Of a stretch of 64,000 nucleotides of DNA, positions 31,416 to 42,940 are shown in pieces. Within the stretch, counting starts at the first letter, position 1. Every line of letters begins with the position of its first letter. Under the pieces are notes generated by a model. The model had not been told where the DNA came from. It did not search any database and was given only the letters and a program-made list of their open reading frames with translations. The position numbers were made by a program, and so were the translations under genes. This stretch comes from Isoetes taiwanensis. Lineage: Eukaryota > Streptophyta > Lycopodiopsida > Isoetales > Isoetaceae. The DNA is taken from the NCBI GenBank assembly GCA_021234155.1, contig JAJEKV010000005.1, positions 25,976,863 to 26,040,862 of the forward strand, read 5' to 3'.

Positions 31416-32520
31416 TTGTTTTGTGGGGATAAAGGACAATGGTTTGGAATACCGATCATACAATATAAGTGGAGACCAGGTGATAAGTTGTGGATGCCTG
31501 TGCAAAGAATCGAATTGTGGCAAAGGGGAGCTACGGGTGAAGTTCTTATTTCTAGAGGGGAGCCAAAACCAATTTCTCCTTTCAAGACTGCTAAAAACTC
31601 TAGCCAACTAGTGAAGGGCATCAAGGACTATATAATGCACTGGAAGGATGTTCAAAATGAAAAGCACACTTCGTCCCTGAAGAAAAATCACATGGACTCC
31701 CTAATCAATTACTGGGAGAAAGTCGTGATATGCTTAGAAATAGAACAACCATGCGAGGGAAAGCTAAGAGACAGGTTCTTACCAGAGTCTAGATGGGAGG
31801 GTTCTCATGGAGCAAGCACATCAAAGAAAGTTGACTTGGGCCCTAACAATGGCTCCAAGTGGTTTGTGAGAAGCAAGGCCTCAGAGCCGAAGTGGTTTGA
31901 CTTTCTTGAGTGGGATCCTTTTGAGGACATCAAGGAAGGATATTTTGTGCTAGTAAGGCCTGATGATGAGGATTCTCCAATATAGTTAGGTGTGGCACTC
32001 CCTGATGTTACCACCACCATGCCTGATGAAGAGCAGTTGCGTCCTGGATTCCAGGTTCAATATTGAGAGCCCATTGGAAGGCATAAGAGGGGCAACTTGA
32101 AGAAGCAATACACCGAATGATGGGAGAAGAAGTGGAGGGCAACCCCTGTGATCCTCAAAGGAGGGAATTGGTGGAGTGTATGGTATGGTGATATCCAACT
32201 TGTCACATTTCAAAGAACAAGACCCACAAGATCCCGAAAAGGAGATGGACAAAGCCATGAGCAGCCTCCATGCTATAGCACTGTATGAGGGTAGATAATG
32301 TTGAAAATTTTGAAAACTTTCTCAACTCGTGATTTGTAAAATTTATGAGGAAAACAAGTGACCCAGTTCTTGGTGCATGATATGTAATTCTATTCAAGCA
32401 TTCATTCACTTTTTTTATTTTTTATTTTTTTTGGGTATGAGTTCCATTTTCAGCATGAAACCCAAATGTCAGGATCTGACCCACCTTAATTAAATGCGAC
32501 TTTGTGGCTTCAATTGTTTA
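31416..32520 (+). pseudogene. Unrecognised repeated gene family, copy 1, with conserved 3' tail
   Basis: 31,416-31,985 is open and reads WRPGDKLWMPVQRIELWQRG, GSKWFVRSKASEPKWF and EDIKEGYFVLVRPDDEDSP, then a stop. The frame continues beyond it with LGVALPDVTTTMPDEEQL, FQVQY, EPIGRHKRGNLK and PVILKGGNWWSVWYGDIQLV. The same order occurs at 59,120-59,460. After the coding part both copies, and 47,280-47,480, share a 3' tail with AAATTTTATGAG-like, GTATGAGT/CCATTTTCAG and GACCCAC(C/T)TTAATTAAATG blocks. I do not recognise the protein. Repeated occurrence and decay suggest a transposon-borne or retroposed family. Confidence 0.5.
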
Positions 32521-32589
32521 GTTTTATTCTGTTTATTGGTTCCATTTTATGATTTTGTTTTTTTTTATGCATATCTATATTTGACGGTA

Positions 32590-32895
32590 TAGAGATAAGC
32601 TCATAGAAGTTGACTAATAAGGAGCAACATAAGGTGCAAAGTTCAAAACTTCTTGCAGTCAAAGACTCTGTTACATCTCATAGGTTTCTTCTTAGCAGAT
32701 GCACGAGCACAAGAGAGAGATATGCGAAACATAAGGTAATAGAGATTGACTACAAAGGGGCAATGTAAGTTGCGGAGTTGCCACTTTTGCAACCAAAACT
32801 TTTGTCCAGTTTCATAGAGATTGACTTTAAAGGGGCAATGTAAGTTGCAGGGTTGGAACTTCTCGCAACCAAAGCCTTTGTTCTATTTCATAGCT
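32590..32895 (+). repeat. Three diverged 75-bp tandem units
   Basis: Units around 32,593, 32,740 and 32,815 share AGAGATTGACT, AAAGGGGCAATGTAAGTTGC, AACCAAA and a final TTTCATAG. The last two are 75 bp apart and clearly similar; the first is more diverged and separated. Confidence 0.7.
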
Positions 32896-35518
32896 CAGTA
32901 TAAAAGCATGTTATTTGTCCATTATTGTTTAGAAAGTATTAGCTCTTTGTCAAAATGAAAGTACATTTCATAGGTCTTAATGCTTCTTCTATTTATAGTG
33001 TATGTGTTTGGACCAAAGAACTAGAGAGTGTGAACTAGCAAAAAAACAGGTGTGGAAAAGCAAGTGGAAAACCACCTTGAACATGTATCCAACTAAACAA
33101 CGAAGAAGGCTCATAGGTTGGCGATAAAATATCCTTTCATTAGGCAATCAGTCGACCTGTTTGAGTAAAACTATGATAAGCGTTATCTTAAATGTTTTGA
33201 TAGACCTTGAGTAAAGTAAGGGCACTTTTGACAATGGGGTATCTTTACATTTACACAATGAAATTGCGACATTTCTCAAAGTTTCCGTTCAAAAAGTTAG
33301 GAATCAACTATGTGCACATATCATGAGCTGCGACCTTGTAAGCCTTGAAAATGTCATCTTAAGCCTGAACATGAACACGTAAGTTAACTCATAAAAGTCT
33401 TCTCAAAGTGGATATAGCCCTCTGTTCAAGCTTGGGCAAGGCCCAATCATATTGAATCGAATCCAACCCATCCTTTTCTGCTCCAAGGGTCTTTAAAGAC
33501 CATACAACATGTTAGCAAGAATGCAGACAACGAAATAGCTCTCTACAAGTAATGCCCTCTGGGCAGACTGCTAGATTACATTCTTTGAGTAGAAATTTCA
33601 TTTTCTATACCTTGCAAGCTGAGCCGTGAATTATGTACCAAAACTCCTACCTGAAAAGAAGAAGATAATTGCAAAGTGGTCCTTCTGTAGCCCGTCGGAG
33701 TTCTAAATCATGATAGGGTAGAATAGTATAACCCAACAAGGAACAAGAAACACAGCTGTAAGGTTTCCCTACCATCAAAAGAGCTCTCTTTTGCATCAAT
33801 ACACAGCCGGAAGGAAGAATCCGAAAAAGGGATATGCCATTTTTATTCTTGCTCTGTTTGGTTTTTTTTTTCCTACCATAATAAGAGCTTCTCTCTGATA
33901 GCCGCATGCACATCTGTATTACGGAGAAGTAAATGAAATCTTGCAAACCTTGTCGTGTTGATGTTGTGTTGACGAATTAAGTTGTTATGTGTGCTTCTGA
34001 CAATTTGAAGCGGTGGAAAAATGATGGAAGCCGGAGTACGCCAGATAATCCAGCGGGCAAAAAAGTATGCAAACGTAAAGCCTCTGTTTAACCCAAAATC
34101 GGTCCAAAATCCTGCAAAAGAAAACATGATAAGGCAAACAGGACATCACAAAAGCCACATCGTCCGAAAGGCAAACTGCAAGCCAAAACAGAGTCCGATG
34201 GAGGGAAAGTCCGATGGAGGGAAAGAAGAAATTATTCCCTTTGACCCTTTCCATCTCCGTAGCTATTTTTTTCGGATTTTCTAATTTCCCTGGCCTTAGA
34301 TTTTCAAAAGTAGAGATCTGACGGTGTAAAATAAGGCACATTAGATTTTGATGATATGGAAATGACACGTGGATAGGCTAGAATGTGAGGAAAGGCTGTA
34401 GGCCCGGTAGGGCTGGTGTGCTAAAAAAAAAAAAAAAAAAAAAAAAAAAACTTTTTTTCCCCTCTTTTTTTTTTTTAAGTAGGAAAAAAAAAGGTTTTTG
34501 AGGGAAAGGCCCTAAGGCCCCTCTGATGGCCTTTCTCGACAGGCGAGTCGAGAAAGGCAGCTTAGAGTCATAAACGCAGTTTTCACGGCCAGAGGTTATA
34601 AGTCGTATTTAATTAAAGTGGGCCTTTCAAAGTGAAAAACGCAGGTTTGAGGCCCTTTCTCGACTCAAAGGTAGTTCAAAGTGAAAAATGCCGTGCTGGG
34701 GCCCTTCAAAGTGAAAAAATGCAGGTCGAGAAAGGCAACTCAGACGGAAAAACAAGCCAGAGGTTATTTTTGCAAAGCACCACTTCAAAATGGTTCACAA
34801 AATCTATTAAACTTATGCGTTAAACCTATGAAAAGATATGAATTAAAACTTATGCGTTAAACCTATGAAATGATTAAACTTATGTAAACCTATACATTAA
34901 TCCTATGAAAGCCTATTAAACATCATGAACGCTTGGACGCACCGCCTATGTACATATAAAGTTAAACACCCTCATATTATATGAAGTTAAATACTCTCCC
35001 TTTTTTCTATAGTTTTTTTTTAATATATTATCGCACCTTAATACCCCTTTTTTGAACTTAGATTTTTTAATATATTATTATTTTATTAAATAAATATTCC
35101 ATGGCCTAACAAATATTCACCTATAAGGTCAAAATAATGTGGGAAATGTGAATGTACCAGCACACATATTGCAACTTTAAAGAGATTTGGTAGACGTATA
35201 AAAAGACATATTACCTAGCCAGTTCGAACATAATTTTTTTTAATGTATTATTTTTATTTATCACTGTACCCCGCCTTTTTTTCCTGCCCATGCTTGAAAT
35301 TTGAAATTTGGTACGTACCTTTTGGGCCTTTTCGTTTTGGGTGTGGCTCTATGCTTCTGTTGTAACACCTCCATCTCTGTAATTCTCCACATCCATCACT
35401 GTAATTCGGATTCAAATCTTCCCTATGTTAGTGCAAATCTGAAGCTCTCTGCATCGATTTTCTGAATTAAAACAGCAGCCACAGAGCTCAAATTCAGGAG
35501 AATAGAGATTGACTCGGG
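32896..35518. other. Intergenic DNA with poly(A) run and small repeats
   Basis: No gene recognised; short frames near 33,650-34,370 have no known domain. A 28-base A run lies at 34,423-34,450, followed by T-rich sequence. From 34,520 to 34,750 the word TTCAAAGTGAAAAA recurs three times together with CGAGAAAGGC. Confidence 0.5.
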
Positions 35519-35740
35519 TCTGGGATCTTAAATCTGGGTGAGAATTTTTTGAAAGGCAGCATTCCGGCAAGTCTGATTGACCTATCCAAGCTCCAAAATC
35601 TGCGGTTACAGTACAACAATCTAACAGGGCCATTGCCGAGCATGTTAGGCAAGCTTTCAAATTTGGATAGTCTGAGCCTCCGCAACAATCCCGGCATCGC
35701 TGGTAAAATCCCTGCCTCATCCGGATTTTTCTTCCCCCTT
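35519..35740 (+). pseudogene. Leucine-rich repeat fragment (receptor-like type)
   Basis: The frame reads LNLGENFLKGSIPASLIDL, SKLQNLRLQYNNLTGPLP and LGKLSNLDSLSLRNNPGIAG, followed by KIPA. This gives two full plant-type LRRs with the LxGxIP signature and a partial third, as in receptor-like kinases and proteins. Unrelated sequence follows (SSGFFFPLLL), with no signal peptide, transmembrane segment or kinase nearby. It is a fragment of a decayed gene. Confidence 0.75.
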
Positions 35741-36032
35741 CTTCTCGCTGATAGCCCAAAATGCTGGTCTCAGCAATCATGGAGCGCACAACCTGTGACG
35801 AGCCTGGCCAGTTAACCTTTATGGTAACTGGAGATCCCATCAATCTCGACCATTGGATCTACTTAAGCTTAAAAACTTAAGAAATTAACTCATGCATCCG
35901 CAACAATAACACTTAGGTAAAGAATTTAATCTTTGTACATATTCTAAGGTTTCAAACATGTACTTGCCCATTACTCAGCAATATCCCCGCACACTATGAA
36001 TGATCTTAATAATTGTAACTTCAAGCCCATAT

Positions 36033-36063
36033 ATAATAATAATAATAATAATAGTAATAATAA
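36033..36063. repeat. (AAT)n microsatellite
   Basis: Uninterrupted AAT/TAA units apart from one G. Confidence 0.95.
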
Positions 36064-36314
36064 TCAAGTTTGTTGAATAGCAATCCACACATTTCTACTC
36101 TCGCCTTTCCGAAGCTTGGCTACTTTCCGGAGCATCTCACACCTCTGCTTACACCATCAACCACGGGGTTAGTCACACGGACTAAGTGGGGATCGGGGAT
36201 CTAGGATGTCTAGCATCAACAAAACAAAGCATTAACCTAGAACAACAACATAACCTTACCGTAGCCTCGCCCCTGCAATCCAAGTAACTAGTCCAACAAG
36301 CATGCCCAATGCAA

Positions 36315-36870
36315 CTTAATTCCAACAAAGAAGACCACATATATAATAACCAAGCAATCGTAGCATCAACATTGCAACCAATATTCCTCTGGGTCTGAGC
36401 AAGGTCAACTCGGCTGATCAGGCCAGTGACATAGAGGCGGGGTAAGCCACGTGTGTACACACCCATCCACGCTGCGTCCAGCATTGGAGGACCACTTAAC
36501 TGTGCATGACGTTGTACCATATAGTACCAACGTACGATGTTCAAATAATACCATTTACATAGCACTGTGCAATAACCGCGAGTCTAGACCATCGCACCTA
36601 GACTCCGGCCCCAGAGGTCTATATCAAAGAATTATACTACACATAGATCACAATACTATGAATTCCACCTAATATCAACTAGGCACATTTCCATATCAAA
36701 TTTACCTTAGAAATTCCATAATTTACACCTCATGCAACAAAGGAAATCCAGTTATACGCTCATATAAACATTACTATCTCTATACGCTCATATAAACATT
36801 ACTATCTCTACCATGCAACATGCAATGGCCGGTGCTTAAGCAAAATACAACCTTCACTAATATCTTATTA
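36315..36870. repeat. Direct duplication copy 1, left half
   Basis: Nearly identical to 44,897-45,456, from CTTAATTCCAACAAAGAAG to CACTAATATCTTATTA. It is separated from its right half by the LINE-PPR insertion. Open frames inside match between copies but have no recognised domain. Confidence 0.9.
36862..36870 (+). repeat. TSD of the LINE-PPR insertion, left
   Basis: ATCTTATTA, repeated at 42,317-42,325. The uninterrupted copy at 45,443-45,459 has a single ATCTTATTA. Confidence 0.85.
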
Positions 36871-37179
36871 TTTTTTTTTTTTTGAGGGTAAGAATATGTA
36901 TTAATATATAAACATTTACATAAGATATCCCCAGATGGGATTGATGGAAATAATTATCACTAAGCAGATATAACTCGTAAGTACCAAGGCTTGTACTAAG
37001 ACTACCACTCCAATCTTCCCTACCCCTGGATTACTATAGGGAAACCGTCTTCATCCAGGCTTAGATACTATATGGAGTTAGCAGCCAGTTCCAAGCAACA
37101 AGGACTTAGGAGAAAGCCCATCTGCAGGCGAAGGTCCACCATCCAACATCCTAACAGGTGTCGGACAGGTCGTAAGCCC

Positions 37180-38142
37180 TTACTGCACACTGTTTAAATC
37201 CAGATCCCAGTTACATTTAAAAAAGGAATAGAATCCCCTTATACTGCCAATTCTATCCAAGTTCTTGTTGTAATTGCGGCCAAACTTCCTATGGTGAGCT
37301 AAGGCCATGAGGGCTACCTCCATGTTGAAGCTATTCTGAATCCTTATTACTGAAGCAGTCAGTCCTCCAAGAGCTACACCACATCGGTGTTTCCAAATAC
37401 ACCACAGTGATATATTGGTTAAAGTCAGCTAGATAACGTCTGCATCTAAGCTGGCTAGAATGGCCGGCCATGATAGCTGACACATCTGTAACCCAATAAT
37501 TGGACAAACCCACCTCCAAAAGTCTCCTATGATCGGACAAAAGAAAAGATGATCCATTGTCTCTGACGCTCCACATCCTAGAGGGCAGAGATCATGTTGA
37601 ACAACACCCTTGTTCAGCAACCATGTCATAGTGTATACTCCTTCTTGTAGACTGATCCAACGAAAGAATTGAATCTTTTTGGAACATAAGGAGCCCCAAG
37701 ACTTAGTCAATAGACCCATGGTTTCTGCTTGATCTAATCCCAACCTGTCTGCAGCCTTTAATGGGGATTGTGGCATTAGCAGTCCATACAATTTTTTGAC
37801 TTTATATTCTGACTCATCCCCACACAACCACCTATCCTCTTCCCCTACAATACCAGAGACCGTTCTGACATTCACCATAATCTTCCTAAAGATCTTCCTA
37901 TCACCTTCCCCAACACCTGGAACCAGAGCTTTAAATCTTGTCCAAGTAATCCATCTATCATTTTCCCACAACTGCCCCACCTGACGAATTCCTGCAACAC
38001 GCCATTTAGTAAACACTCGAGGGTGTACAAGAGCAAGAGGGAGCGCATCCCTCTCCCAAATCCTAGTATTCCAAAATATACTCAGCCCCCTGCCTCCCAA
38101 TGAGCTTCTGCTATACTGAAGAGATTCTGCACATCTTGCCAA
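37180..38142 (-). pseudogene. LINE ORF2 C-terminal part (frameshifted from the main ORF)
   Basis: Continues the 38,082-40,979 frame after a frame change near 38,100: SIFWNTRIWERDALPLALVH, KKIQFFRWISLQEGVY and the Cys-rich LCPLGCGASETMDHLFFC. After another change near 37,430 it continues with WCIWKHRCGVAL and FGRNYNKNLDRIGSIRGF, and stops at 37,180. The two shifts are the only damage seen in ORF2. Confidence 0.88.
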
Positions 38143-40979
38143 GCTTCTAATATTTTCCTCATTACTGGGGAAGTACCTCGACCCATTGAGAATTTATAGA
38201 AATAGGAGCTAATCTCATCTCTGGGGGTCGAAGGTTTTCCCTTTATCTTACCTTGCTGTAGCCAGTAACCCACAAAGGAAATAGCTGGGGATGCATCCCC
38301 TTGGATAGCCCTCCAGACAAACTTGGCTGCCAAAACCTTTCCCTGGACCATTGGGTCTTTACATCCTAATCCCCCATCCTTCCTACTTCGGCACATTTCC
38401 GACCATGCAACCCCAGCTATCTTCCCTCCCCAGATGAATTTACGAATGATTACTAGTAACTGGTCATACACATATTTTTGTGCCACAATAGCTGAAGAGT
38501 AGTAAATATGAGTCGCATTAAGGATTGCATTGGCTACTGTCACTCTCCCCATAGTGGACAGGGACTTGCAGGACCAAAGGTTAACCTTCTTTCGAATCCT
38601 TTCCATAATTGGCGCCCAAAGACCTTTTAGATTTTCTCCAAGGTTAAGTGGCATACCCAACAACTTAGTCGTCTCTATAGCTGCCACCGTATGATAGTTC
38701 CATGCCCTGACCCTTGTATCAATGTCTTCGTCAAAAGGCCATATTACATCACATTTAGCATGGTTCAGCCCAATCCCCGATATGGAGTAAAAAGATTTTA
38801 AAACCTGTTGAAAGGCAGGGAAACTCCCATCATCATACCTTAAGAAAAGAAAGGTATCGTCTGCATATTGCATAATAGTCATAGTTTTATTGGAACCTGG
38901 AAGAAGTAACCCATTCAACAATCCTCTCATCATCAAGCTTTTCACCATACAAGTTAAGAGATATGCCATAATTAGAAAAAGGTAAGGAGCGAGGGGACAC
39001 CCCTGCCTAATTCCCTTTCTGAGCTCAAAGAGACCAGTCGGCTGCCCATTAACCAGAACAGATGCTGATGCCATCTTGTTCAAGCCCATAATTGACTCTA
39101 TCAAGTTAACTTCAAAGCCCATATGAACCATTACATTTTTTAGCCCACTCCACCTAATAGAGTCATAGGCTCTACGAAAATCCAGCTTCAGCAATACACA
39201 ATTCTGGCGAGAGGACTTACACCAATGGAGCCCCTCTCTTGCTGCCAGATAGTTGTCCAAAATGTTCCTGCCTGGGAGAAAGGCTGATTGTTCACTTCCA
39301 ATCAAACGGGTTAAGATTGGCTTCAACCGATTAGCAATGACCTTCAGGATTACTTTGTACAGCACATTAGTTAGAGCTATTGGTCTCCATTCATTTAGTA
39401 CCTGAGGCTTATGGACTTTTGGGATCAAGGAAATAAAGCCAGTTGCTAGGGCCGGGTGAAGGTATTTAGCTGCCCAAGCTCCCCTGATTGCAGCAGTAAA
39501 GAATGGCCCCAGAATGTCCCAAAATTCTACATAGAACTCTGGCGGGAACCCATCTGGTCCTGGAGACTTACCAAAGGCCAAGGAACACAAAGTCTTATAG
39601 ATTTCTACATCTCCAGGCTCTTGGAGTAAAATCCTATTATCATTTTCAGCCACTACCTGGTCTTGCCCCAGAGAAGGACGCCACTGAGAGCATTGACTGT
39701 TAAAATCGTTTGGAAGGGGATCCTCCTTAAAAAATTCCTCATAACTATCTCTGAAGTAGGATTTAATTTCTGCCTCATCTCTAAGAACTTCGTTCTGATC
39801 ATTAGTAACTGAAGTAATACTATTCTCCGCCAATCTAGCTCCTGCCAGTCTAAAAAAACACTTGGAGCTCTCATGGTCCACTTCTGCATACCATTTGGTC
39901 TTTGATCTAATAGCAGCCCCTCGAGCCTCTTCCTCTTCTATAGCTTTAATTCGGACCTCTAGCTCCTCTTCAAGGGCCTGATTGGCCTCGTTGAATGGGT
40001 CTAGAATCAGATCTTGCTTAACATGCCGAATTCGGTCATACAACTCAACCTTAGTTTCCCGAAATTCACTAGCCCGCAGTTTCCCCCACTTTTTTATCCA
40101 ATCCTTCATAATGGCATTTTTCCTGATCCATGATTTCATACTGGAAAGTCCCTCTTCCCTTGGCTGAGCTAACAGATATTCCCTGAATGGGGTGCAGAAA
40201 GCATCCTTCCCTAAGAGTCCTGTATTAAATTTAAAAGGAACATTTCCCCTTCGTCTAGCAGAAGGGAGATCTTCAAATATTAGTTTTTGTGGAACATGAT
40301 CTGACTGGGAAAAGGCAAGATCTCCTTCCACATAGCACCGATCCATGAAGGAGGCAGACTTGTTAGCCACATAAAATCTATCTAGCAGGCAGTAAACTCT
40401 GTCCCTTCCCTTTTGCTTATTCGACCATGAATACGGAGTGTTTGATGGTGGGAGAAGAACAAAACCACAATTATTGAGAAGGGAATCCCATGCCCGTCGC
40501 TCCTCACCCAAGAGATTCCTATGCAAGCCAATCTTCTGATCCCAAACATCTGTCATATTAAGGTCGCCACCTAGTACCCAATTTGTCGTCGGCCGACTGA
40601 TCACCCAATCCATAATTTCCTTCCATAGAGTAGCTCTCTCTGCCGGCTTATTTGATGCATAAATATTAATCACTCCCCATTGGATACCATCTGTGTCAAA
40701 TTGTACTGCTTGCCACCTACCATCAGTTCCAGCATATTGTAGGGTACTAGTTAAACCCTTCCATAACGTTCCCGTACCCCCTTTGGTGCCTCTAGCAGCA
40801 CAGGTAAAAGAGGAATATTGGCTGCCTACCCAGGTACCTAAGGAGCTGGCCTCAAAGTCAGGAAGTCTATGCTCCTGAAAGAGCAACATATCCGCATTCA
40901 TTGATCTCATTGCCGCCAGAACTCTAGCCCTCTTAAGAGGGCCCTTAATACCCCGAAGATTCCATGAAATAATCTTCAT
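38082..40979 (-). CDS. LINE ORF2: endonuclease and reverse transcriptase, 965 aa
   Basis: The ATG at 40,979 starts MKIISWNLRGIKG, the canonical first strand of the APE-type endonuclease. Catalytic landmarks are LLFQEHR (Glu), VLGGDLNMTD (Asp/Asn) and SQSDHVP (Ser-Asp-His). A coiled linker (about residues 230-440) follows, then the reverse transcriptase: LIPKVHKPQVLNEWRPIAL, LKLDFRRAYDSIRW, RKGIRQGCPLAPYLFLI and MQYADDTFLF (YADD). The frame then leads into the thumb and the C-terminal fragment described separately. This domain order defines plant L1-type LINEs. Directly upstream, where ORF1 should be, lies PPR sequence. It is the most complete LINE in the window. Confidence 0.95.
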   Translation of the reverse strand: MKIISWNLRGIKGPLKRARVLAAMRSMNADMLLFQEHRLPDFEASSLGTWVGSQYSSFTCAARGTKGGTGTLWKGLTSTLQYAGTDGRWQAVQFDTDGIQWGVINIYASNKPAERATLWKEIMDWVISRPTTNWVLGGDLNMTDVWDQKIGLHRNLLGEERRAWDSLLNNCGFVLLPPSNTPYSWSNKQKGRDRVYCLLDRFYVANKSASFMDRCYVEGDLAFSQSDHVPQKLIFEDLPSARRRGNVPFKFNTGLLGKDAFCTPFREYLLAQPREEGLSSMKSWIRKNAIMKDWIKKWGKLRASEFRETKVELYDRIRHVKQDLILDPFNEANQALEEELEVRIKAIEEEEARGAAIRSKTKWYAEVDHESSKCFFRLAGARLAENSITSVTNDQNEVLRDEAEIKSYFRDSYEEFFKEDPLPNDFNSQCSQWRPSLGQDQVVAENDNRILLQEPGDVEIYKTLCSLAFGKSPGPDGFPPEFYVEFWDILGPFFTAAIRGAWAAKYLHPALATGFISLIPKVHKPQVLNEWRPIALTNVLYKVILKVIANRLKPILTRLIGSEQSAFLPGRNILDNYLAAREGLHWCKSSRQNCVLLKLDFRRAYDSIRWSGLKNVMVHMGFEVNLIESIMGLNKMASASVLVNGQPTGLFELRKGIRQGCPLAPYLFLIMAYLLTCMVKSLMMRGLLNGLLLPGSNKTMTIMQYADDTFLFLRYDDGSFPAFQQVLKSFYSISGIGLNHAKCDVIWPFDEDIDTRVRAWNYHTVAAIETTKLLGMPLNLGENLKGLWAPIMERIRKKVNLWSCKSLSTMGRVTVANAILNATHIYYSSAIVAQKYVYDQLLVIIRKFIWGGKIAGVAWSEMCRSRKDGGLGCKDPMVQGKVLAAKFVWRAIQGDASPAISFVGYWLQQGKIKGKPSTPRDEISSYFYKFSMGRGTSPVMRKILEAWQDVQNLFSIAEAHWEAGG

Positions 40980-41007
40980 TTCGTATTTATTTAATCGTCA
41001 TAACCCC

Positions 41008-42316
41008 TTACCATCTTCTGACCATAGAGGATTGTCCCCCCATTTGGATGCCATAGGGGGCCAGGCCACCAACTAAAGAGTTAAAAGGAGAGAATCGGTA
41101 GCTAGTAATAAATATTTTATAACCCCCTAACCTTTTAATAGAGCAATCTGAGGCAAGTGAAACTTCACCCAATTTTGCATATCCATCAGTCATTGCACCC
41201 CAAGTCACCACATTCCTTTCTGGAAAGTTTTTAGACCCATGACATGCTTCATGGATACACCCATATTTGGCATATGCCTCCACAAGGTCGCTCCCAACCA
41301 TAACCTTAGATTGGACACCAACTGTAATCCAAGGAACGCTCCCTCAATGTCTCTTTTGTTGGCACATATTTTTAAAAGGTTTGAATATGTCAACTTGTTT
41401 GGTTTGCTTCTTGCATACATGTCAACTAGGGAATTTCCCACAATAAGGTCAAATTGAAGCCCATATCCAATAATATGCACGTGAATGGACCTAAGCTCGT
41501 GAATGGACCTAAGCTCTGGTGTCATAAGACGGCCTTTAAGGACATCGACACAAATGTATTTGTAATTAATTGGACCTGATAGCAGCAACAATTTCAAGTA
41601 CAATTGCGGTATGACATTGTTACTTGCCAATTTTGCATGAGTGTGAGTGTCAACAATAGCATTCCATGTATACCCATTTGGGTTTTCAATTTTAGTACAA
41701 GCATGACTTGCCTTAATCGGACTTCCGCTTCCGCATATTGCAAACAGCCAGCTGAGGTGGTCAGCTAAAAAGGCAAGAACATCGAATCCATTGAAAACCA
41801 TCCGAGCCTGAACCTGTCTGCCACGTTCTAATTTTTGACAGCATTCCTTAAGCAAGCGACAGACAGATGTATGTTGTGCTGAATTACCGCTTTGTAAGCC
41901 ATGACAGAATTTTCTACACATATTAAAAGTCCTGACCATCCGATACAAGAGTAAACAGCAAGTCCGACATTTCTTATCCGATCATGTTGCGCCCATATTA
42001 AGGCATCAATTAAAGTACCCAAAAGTAATTTTTTAACTGTCTGCATAACTTATGTTGACATATCCAGTTTCAGTACATCCCAGCTTGGTTACATTCCATT
42101 CTTAGTTGAGGTAATCTGTCTCTGGGACCAAATCCAGGTCTTATCATCCTAGTACAACTCCTTATGAGAAGCATTTTAGATCATTTCGACATCCCTTTTT
42201 ATGCACCACACTTGGAGCATTCATGCAAGTTACAGACTTACATAACAGCCATAGTTGTGCTACACCTTCCTGCTTATATTGTATGCAGGTCACTGAATTC
42301 TCCTTACATAGCAGCC
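41008..42316 (-). pseudogene. PPR gene fragment joined to the LINE 5' end
   Basis: In minus sense: a 5' UTR-like stretch (42,316 to about 41,950), then CRLLKECCQKLERGRQVQA, ENPNGYTWNAIVDTHTHAK, HVHIIGYGLQFDLIVGNSLV and DMYARSKPNKLTYSNLLKIC (41,948-41,205). After frame changes come GSDLVEAYAKYGCIHEA and FPERNVVTWGAMTDGYAKLG (41,301-41,008). These match PLS-class organellar PPR proteins (…GNALVDMYAKCG…, …ERDVVSWNAMIAGYA…). An 18-bp tandem duplication (CTCGTGAATGGACCTAAG) lies near 41,480-41,515, and there is an internal deletion at DMYAR/SKPNK. The PPR sequence ends mid-gene 29 bases before the ORF2 ATG. No introns are visible, which fits an mRNA-derived copy, although most PPR genes lack introns. 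Confidence 0.8.
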
Positions 42317-42325
42317 ATCTTATTA
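42317..42325 (+). repeat. TSD of the LINE-PPR insertion, right
   Basis: ATCTTATTA, matching 36,862-36,870. Confidence 0.85.
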
Positions 42326-42940
42326 ATTTTAACTAGATCAACTTCCTTCAAATTACTACTTATAACCTTAATGACGGTGGCTTCCATAACCCTGCTAACT
42401 AGTTTATTAAATTGGTTAATACGCTCGCTATCCATTAACCATGCATGCCTATTCTATTCTATTCATGACCATGCTCATATGATTTAACTCCAAGTTTATA
42501 CTACGTTCAAAGCAATCATTATTAAATCAACACAGCTATACAAACACTAGAAAACCCCAGGTGTAAGGCTTGATACCCACCTGGAATCCCGCTTGCTTCC
42601 TCTGCACTCCCAGCAACGCTCCCAGATCTCTGCACGCAACTCGCTCCTTCAGCAACCATGCAATCTATCTCCTTCCGAATGCTTCACCATCGCATAAAAG
42701 ACTTCTTTCCCCATGGAAAACTCCTTCCCCAAGAAATCAAGAATAATATTGTTGCGCTTATATAACCTAGCAATGCCCTTGCATGCATGCATGCATACAC
42801 TGCATGCATGCATACACTGCATGCATGAACACATTGCATGCATGTATTCCTAGCACATAATCATTTATTTTACCTTGAAAATGCACTCTTATATAATGGC
42901 AACGTTACTTACATCTTAATGTTGGTGCTAGGTTGCTAGG
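42326..42940. repeat. Direct duplication copy 1, right half
   Basis: Nearly identical to 45,457-46,044 (from TTTTAACTAGATCAACTTCC to GCTAGGTTGCTAGG). The main difference is the number of GCATGCAT units. Confidence 0.9.
42779..42847. repeat. GCATGCAT-rich microsatellite
   Basis: Alternating TGCATGCATG blocks separated by TACAC/AACACAT spacers. The equivalent in the second copy (45,908-45,950) is shorter. Confidence 0.85.

Larger units (their letters stand above)
36871..42316 (-). mobile_element. LINE fused to a PPR mRNA fragment, 5.45 kb insertion
   Basis: The insertion starts at its 3' end with a 13-base poly(T) on the plus strand (36,871-36,883), a poly(A) tail in element sense. A 3' UTR of about 300 bases, the complete ORF2 and, from 41,008 to 42,316, a pentatricopeptide-repeat gene fragment in the same sense follow. 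The whole unit is flanked by the 9-bp repeat ATCTTATTA. The second copy of the flanking duplication (44,897-46,044) carries the empty site with one ATCTTATTA, so LINE and PPR arrived in one event. Confidence 0.85.

Noticed and set aside
34423-34450. Poly(A) tail of a retrocopy
   Set aside because: No coding or LINE sequence precedes it and no TSD was found; may be a simple A run.
41008-41948. Functional PPR gene
   Set aside because: Frame changes, internal deletion and a truncated end; it is inside a LINE insertion.
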